Positions 58,576-64,000 of a stretch of 64,000 nucleotides of DNA are shown piece after piece. Positions within the stretch are counted from its first letter, which is position 1, and every line of letters starts with the position of its first letter. The translations under genes were made by a program, and so were the position numbers. The stretch covers positions 116,955,319-117,019,318 of the forward strand of contig CP136066.1 of the NCBI GenBank assembly GCA_032622095.1. Reading direction: 5' to 3'. The notes beneath the pieces are model-generated. The model was not told the DNA's origin. It made no database searches and worked only from the letters and a program-made list of their open reading frames with translations. The stretch comes from Siphonodentalium dalli. Its lineage: Eukaryota > Mollusca > Scaphopoda > Gadilida > Siphonodentaliidae.

Positions 58576-59327
58576 AGGCTTGAATTTAGCAACATGAGTG
58601 GCTTCCTGCAAGGGGTACCACAGTTAGATATCAGACTGAAATACCCATCATTATTGGATAGTTGTATGTGAAGTAACTCTGTAGTATTCCACAAAAAGGG
58701 GGCAACAGACAAAACAACCGCCATTCTCGGACACCATAGAAAAATCCCAGATACAATTTGAAGCTCATGGAGACATATGTCAATTGCTAAAGCTATAATT
58801 GAGGTCAACAATCAAGTAAATATTAATGCTGGTGTGTGCAAGAAGAGACAGAAACATGAGCAATATGCTCAAATTAATAATTAATGACACATGTAAATTC
58901 CCCATGTTTAGCAGACTTATGTTGTGAGTATATTGTTCTTTTGATGAAATATAGCATTATAAAGGTCCAACACATATCCAGAGCAGAAATGACATGTGTT
59001 TTAAATCATGGTACTAAGAGGTTAATGAAAACCAATGACATGGTTAATGAAAACCAATTACAACATGTTGAAATTAAGATGTTATAAATATTCCTTTGAG
59101 GGCAGTCAGTTGCATTAAATTACATGATCATCTAAAAGTGAAATACAACACAATACATTTCTGCAAAAGACACCATGGGTAGATACTATGGACTGCAAAA
59201 CACAAAATATGTGAACTACAACTGCTGCAAACTATATAATAGAGATAACATGTAGATAATGAGGACCCATGAAGCTAACCTTATTAGCAGGCTACGAATA
59301 CATGTACTTGCATCATTAAACAAAACC
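58576..59327. other. intergenic, no gene seen
   Basis: A short local duplication AATGAAAACCAAT near 59024-59060. Nothing else was recognised. Confidence 0.35.
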
Positions 59328-59880
59328 CTAACAACACTGACAAGAATGTTTTTGAATAAATTTACTCAACTGAACCAATACATTTGGGTCTTCAGATAAC
59401 ATCAACCAAATAAATTTATTATTCAGGTCTAATGTCGAAAAATTGTTGAATCTGTGACAAATGTATGCCAGCAGGTTATTCCTCTCAGGGTCATAAGCTG
59501 GACATTTAAGCAAGAAATGAATTTCATCTACTACTACATTTTCATTGCATTTGAGGCAACTGGTGTGTTCCAAAGGATCAGTTTGCTTATCTGGTGATTT
59601 CAGAGTATCCTTTTGGATATCTATCTACCAGTTTCGACTCTCAAATGATGATCAGAAATTCTGAGTCCTTAGCTTGCCACCAGATTTATTGACCATAGCC
59701 GTCTATCAAATAGAAAAACAAATAGAAATCTTTGAGCTCCTTTTTCACAAATGCATTAAAGCAACCCTCACTTTTATTCTTGGTGTCCTCATGAATTCCT
59801 AATACTTTCATTGATAATTTGCACAGAGCTAAACCATGAGTTCATATTTTTCTTGCACATTTCTTTTGTGTGGTTGAATG
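59328..59880 (-). pseudogene. 3' end of a LINE-type retrotransposon ORF2
   Basis: The last part (59328-59573) reads CLKCNENVVVDEIHFLLKCPAYDPER, the C-x2-C...H-x4-C knuckle found at the C-terminus of many LINE reverse transcriptases, followed by a typical hydrophobic end. Upstream in other frames appear RISDHHLRVETGR and LCKLSMKVLGIHEDTKNKSE, which match the conserved region before the knuckle in the same class. Frameshifts and stops between them show decay. RT and endonuclease domains are absent, as expected for a 5'-truncated or eroded copy. Confidence 0.75.
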
Positions 59881-60260
59881 AAGCATTAAGTAGAGAGCAG
59901 AGGAGAGGATAACATCATCAAAGAAACAGATATTAATAACTGTCAGCAGGCAATGACTCAAGAAACATAATACGTCAGCTACAATTTGCAAATGAGGAAA
60001 ATATAAATCAAATTGTTACATTGCAACGATTCAGCTTTAAGTGGAGGGGCAAGTTTTATATATATATTGTTTGGATAGGTAGTAGGATGTACAAATAAAC
60101 CTAAACGAAAGAGATGTACTTAGCTGAATCGACGAGATAATTTACTTGTCACATTAGAATGATATTACGTGATGATGTCATACGATTCATGTGCATTATG
60201 TTCATGTTATTGTAAACAATATTGCACTGACATCTGGTAAATATTGACAACCGACACACT

Positions 60261-60265
60261 GGTAT
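60261..60265. repeat. 5-bp target-site duplication (left), GGTAT
   Basis: GGTAT, identical to 63995-63999. Confidence 0.85.
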
Positions 60266-60332
60266 CACAGTGTGTAAGCCTATACTCGAGGATTTGCCTT
60301 TTTTCGGAGAAATGCTACTACTTTCTTCGGAT
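60266..60332 (+). repeat. left terminal inverted repeat, 67 bp
   Basis: Pairs with 63928-63994, four mismatches. It contains CTCGAGGATTTGCC and CTACTTTCTTCGGAT. Confidence 0.92.
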
Positions 60333-61357
60333 ATTCAAATATTTTCGCCTATTTAGACTGTGGTACCTTTGTGCAAACGACGTTTTCACCCTCTAAATTA
60401 AAATATTTTCTTTCAGATCTTCTTTTCCCAATATCTAGATTGATGACTAAAGGTATATATCCAACATAATTGGGCATTTGGGATAAAGTTTCAAAGATAT
60501 TCCACATTTAGTTGGCAAATTTATCCAACCGGAGGATAAAATGTGATCTTGGGAAGCCCCTTTAAATTCATGCTGCACAATGTTAGTACATTCCATTGTG
60601 GGGACATTAGTCTTGTGCAGAGAAGTCGATTGGAACACGTATAAATAAATTGTGGATCAGATAATCAATGTTTTAGGATGAACTTGACTGTACCACATTA
60701 GTCGATCGCATAGAAAAATCTGTAACCTTTTCGTTGATTAACTGTAACCATTAGTCGATATCAATGTTTTTATCAATATTATAATTCAAATCACCAGATA
60801 ACGCACTATATAAGGCACTTGTTGCATGTGCACATGATGCCTGTGGTTTGCCTTTATATTATGAATATGTACAAAAACCTCCCTGGTTACAATGCATGGG
60901 TGTATTGGTCAATGTTTCATGTTTCTTTTTATTAGCGTACCCAGGATATCATAAATTGGGATTTTGGTACACCATTGCAGTTCTATTAACATTTAAGTGC
61001 TAGGATATGTGGATCTCACCACAATTGATCTTTCCACAGTTGTGAAACAAATCATTATTAGCAGATATTTTCAACCAATCAGCGACTGAGCCGGTCGCTT
61101 GCTGCAATGCAAATTATGATGCATCTTTCTTCACCTTAATGTTGCATACTTTCAGTGTTGAATTGCCTATATTCAGAACTTTTTTGTTGTCAAATCATAA
61201 TGTACTGAAATTTATATTTACCCCAAGATGTTGGAAATTATTCATTGTCATAACAATGTTTTTCACTTTGCATGAGACTTTTCATAACTTTCACAAATGT
61301 ATGTTCTCAGGTGTACATCTTCTATAGTATTAAAGAGTAAGATTAATATTATCCATC

Positions 61358-61600
61358 ATGACCTTGTGTGTGGGAAGGAAAAATCTCACCCGAGGTGAGC
61401 CGGGTGTCTGGACCAAATATCTGGCCCCCAAGGGTGAGATTTTTCCATGTCTGTTCCCGGCCCCTGGACCGATTTCAACCAAATTTGGTGTGGTGTCTCG
61501 GGGTACCCTGACGTATGTTATAGCGGCGTTATTTTTTGTCATTTTAATTTTTTTTTTTAAATTAATTTAATTTTTTAAATGTTAAATCGAGCAGTAAGTT
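61358..61600. repeat. repeat remnant with hairpin inside the CACAGTG element
   Basis: AAAAATCTCACCC and GGGTGAGATTTTT form a hairpin at 61379-61445, followed by CCAAATTTGGTGTGGTGTC and GGGGTACCCTGA, mollusc tandem-core style phrases. The two frames on opposite strands are shadows. Confidence 0.6.
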
Positions 61601-62029
61601 CTCTAAAAAAAATAAAAAATTTAAATGTCATTAATTAAAAAAAATTTGTTTTAATTAAAAATGACTATTTCTTCGCTTCGATCGGACATCCAAATCAATG
61701 TCCATTGTGTGCCAAACTCACCGGAATTCGGTCATGGAAGCAAACGTACCTACCCTATATGCATGGGGTTGTGGTAAACATTATCAACAGTTGGAAATTT
61801 CATGCCTGACACAACATTAGTTGGAAAGTATACACCACATATAGGTTGAAATTGTTCTCGTTGTTTGAATTTCTAATCAGTCCTTCGTGGGGAAGGTTAC
61901 CATACATATATATACAAGACAATCAATGACTGTGGAGACGCTCACCAGACTATGGAGACTGATAAGACTGGGACTCTGAAGACCAGGGAAGTCAGTATCT
62001 GTCAAAATCACTTCAAAATAGTTCGATAT

Positions 62030-62670
62030 CCAAAAAAATATTTTTAAGAGTTATATCCCTGGCTCCGCCCCTATTTAATCCAGTGACCCCGTTTGAACAA
62101 ATCTGAATCCCAGTCATCCAAGGACCCTCCATACCAAGTATAAGCTGAATAGGCCTGATATAATTATTGAGAAGAAATTGTTTTAAGAATTAATATGGAG
62201 GGAAAGAGTTATGGCCCTGGATTCACTAACATCCACACCAAATATGAACCCATTTGGTCCTATTTATCAAAAAAACATTTTTTTTAAGAGTTATGTCCCT
62301 GGCTCCGCCCCTATTTAATCCAGTGACCACGTTTGAACAAATCTGAATCCCAGTCATCCAAGGATCCTCCATACCAAATATAAGCTGAATAGGCCCGATA
62401 ATTATTGAGAAGAAATTGTTTTAAGAATTAATATGGAGGGAAAGAGTTATGGCCCTGGATTCACTAATATCTAACTTGGTGACCTCATTTGAACAAATCT
62501 GAATACCAGTCACCTAGGGAACATCCACACCAAATATGAACCCATTTGGTCCTATTGATCTAAAGAAGATGTTCAAAGAATTGTTGATGGATGGACGGAC
62601 GGACAGACGACGGACGAGGAGTGATGACTATAGCTCCACCGGAGACTTCGTCTCAGGTGAGCTAAAAACT
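62030..62670. repeat. ~242-bp tandem-core repeat, nested
   Basis: Units start AAGAGTTATxTCCCTGGCTC at 62046 and 62288 and share CCAGTCATCCAAGGA and AATATGGAGGGAAAGAGTTA; a third partial unit follows. It ends with GGACGGACGGACAGACGACG and AGCTCCACCGGAGACTTCGT, then CTCAGGTGAGCTA. The end phrase may pair with CACCCGAGGTGAGCCGGGTG at 61388. Confidence 0.85.
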
Positions 62671-63927
62671 GACACGCCATGCATACAGTGATTTCACTAG
62701 TATTCCTTAACCGTTGCAGTTTAACAGACAAAATATTCCACTGGACGCACACTCATTGACCCAGTTTAAATAACAAGGTGATCTATTCCAATGAGTGCTG
62801 AAGCGATGGAGATTTATAGACAATGTATACTACTTTTAAAATACATTCATAATAAACCGATGGTATGCCTGCAAACTTCACGGGCAGATGGGCGGATAAC
62901 CGATCCCATGCACATTGGGGACAGACTGTGGTGCCTATATATTGACAATTTAACAAATTATTACACGATATATTGCCGTTATTAGCCCAAGTAATTATAA
63001 ATATTAATCTGGTATAATCACATTAAATTAATTAATTTATGTGCATGTGTGTGTATGTGTGGAGACACGCAACAATTTATGTTTAACACGAAAATATCCA
63101 TACACACACACCAAATAACACCGATGGATGGATGGTATTTGGGATACTCTACCATTTTCATTGTAACTTTTATCAAATCAAAACTCGAAATAATAACAAA
63201 ATCAACATACCTGATCATAGTTGTGCTCGGGTGGTGGTGATTGTCGATTATCGACAAACAATGAAGCATAGTGTGTCTATTGCCTGCATATCACACAATT
63301 TAGCAATTTCCCCATTGACCGCAGTGCTAAATATAATGCCAGAAAATACAACGAATAAGACAAGTTAGAATAATATAGTCGATGTGGTAAACCCAATGTA
63401 TATAGAGTTTATTAGTACTAAAACTTAGTACTGTAGACCGTTGTGCCTTTCGCATAACCCAATTTGAAAATACAAAAGCGACTAATGTAGTAGTGTCATT
63501 TGGCTTGTCTGCAAACAGAAGTACAACCAGCGACTAAAGTAGTACAGACAGGATAGCCACTAGTAGACCAGTTCGTTTGCAATTTTAATTAAGTTCCTGG
63601 CGTCAACCCCAACCAAGCTTTATAATTATACAACAGGGGAGATATATAGTGTTTTAAGGAGAACTCATTTGTTCCTGGATATAGTTAAGGTACTTCAATT
63701 ATGAGTACATTTTATTGCCTATACGGGCAAAAAATTTGCACAAAATCTGATAAATATGGCGTTTATTTGTATACCTATTCATTTGAAATAGTTGTTTTGG
63801 TCCGAATAACAAATTTAGATCATTGGTTAGTCGGTGGTTGAGTTGACTTATTCACTTGTCAACATTTAACCCCTGTATTAACATATTTTGTACACATGTG
63901 ATCAGTGTTTGGTCAAGCGTGATGCAA
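62671..63927. other. interior of the CACAGTG element, no coding region recognised
   Basis: Frames at 62791-62985 (plus) and 63018-63269 (minus) have no recognisable transposase motif. It could hold a heavily decayed remnant, but nothing can be claimed. Confidence 0.4.
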
Positions 63928-63994
63928 ATCCGAAGAAAGTAGTTGCATTTCTCTGAAGAAAGGCAAATCCTCGAGTACAGGCTTACACACTGTG
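63928..63994 (-). repeat. right terminal inverted repeat, 67 bp
   Basis: Inverse of 60266-60332. It ends with CACTGTG (the complement of the CACAGTG start), followed by GGTAT (63995-63999), one base before the window edge. Confidence 0.92.
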
Positions 63995-64000
63995 GGTATC

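Larger units (their letters stand above)
60266..63994. mobile_element. 3.7-kb non-autonomous element with CACAGTG ends, Transib/RAG-like candidate
   Basis: The two ends are inverted repeats of 67 bp with 63 matches (60266-60332 and 63928-63994), beginning CACAGTGTGTAAGCC. They are flanked by exact 5-bp duplications GGTAT. Among known DNA transposons, a 5-bp duplication with a CAC-start heptamer is characteristic of Transib and RAG-like (ProtoRAG) elements. The first seven bases equal the CACAGTG heptamer of V(D)J recombination signals. No nonamer-like A-rich block at 12 or 23 bp is visible, and no transposase, RAG1-like or RAG2-like frame was recognised in the 3.6-kb interior. It is either a non-autonomous derivative or an element of a less known group. 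Part of the interior is a nested tandem-core repeat (61.36-62.67 kb). Confidence 0.72.

Noticed and set aside
60266-60310. A full 12- or 23-spacer recombination signal at the CACAGTG end
   Set aside because: No ACAAAAACC-like nonamer is seen at either spacing; only the heptamer matches.

Overview
This is eukaryotic, AT-rich, gene-poor genomic DNA, most likely from a lophotrochozoan and probably a bivalve mollusc. The taxon is an inference. It rests on many tandem-core repeats with the phrases typical of bivalve genomes (runs of GTCCGTCC, then lines such as GAGTTATGGCCCTTTTT and AATTTGGTATG) and on an ankyrin plus CARD protein of a kind common in such genomes. There are no operons, rRNA, tRNA or CRISPR arrays.

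Genes: only one good protein-coding locus is visible. It is a minus-strand open frame (35881-37632, plus a probable 5' segment up to 37726) encoding a protein with ankyrin-like sequence and a C-terminal CARD, so a candidate innate-immune or death-signalling adaptor. A second exon-like fragment lies at 45824-46044. All other recognisable coding sequence belongs to decayed mobile elements: a hAT transposase piece (4.4-4.8 kb), a DIRS-type retroelement (23.9-33.0 kb) and the 3' end of a LINE (59.3-59.9 kb).

Layout. 0.4-3 kb: minisatellites. 4.4-8.1 kb: hAT relic, a Harbinger-related repeat and two tandem-core arrays. 8.7-9.8 kb: non-autonomous hAT with an exact 8-bp target duplication. 10-11 kb: foldback repeats. 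11-19.6 kb: mostly unique DNA with a near-perfect hairpin at 16.55 kb. 19.6-21.1 kb: a TTAA-flanked MITE and a dispersed repeat whose second copy lies at 47.4-49.4 kb. 23.5-23.8 kb: hAT MITE. 23.9-33.0 kb: DIRS1-type element on the minus strand, split by a 3.6-kb element with 1-kb inverted arms and then locally duplicated (29.4-34.2 kb). 34.1-34.6 kb: foldback element at the duplication edge. 35.9-37.7 kb: ANK/CARD gene. 39.0-43.5 kb: tandem-core array (about 158-bp alternating units) that has received a 617-bp hAT and a 1351-bp Harbinger-like insertion. 47.8-49.1 kb: two piggyBac-like elements sharing one TTAA, with an empty-site paralogue at 20.86 kb. 52.8-58.6 kb: more tandem repeats. 60.27-63.99 kb: a complete 3.7-kb element with 67-bp inverted repeats starting CACAGTG and an exact 5-bp duplication GGTAT, features that point to the Transib/RAG group.

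The main story is mobile-element stratigraphy: nested insertions with readable target-site duplications allow several insertion events to be ordered. The most unusual candidate is the CACAGTG element at the right edge.
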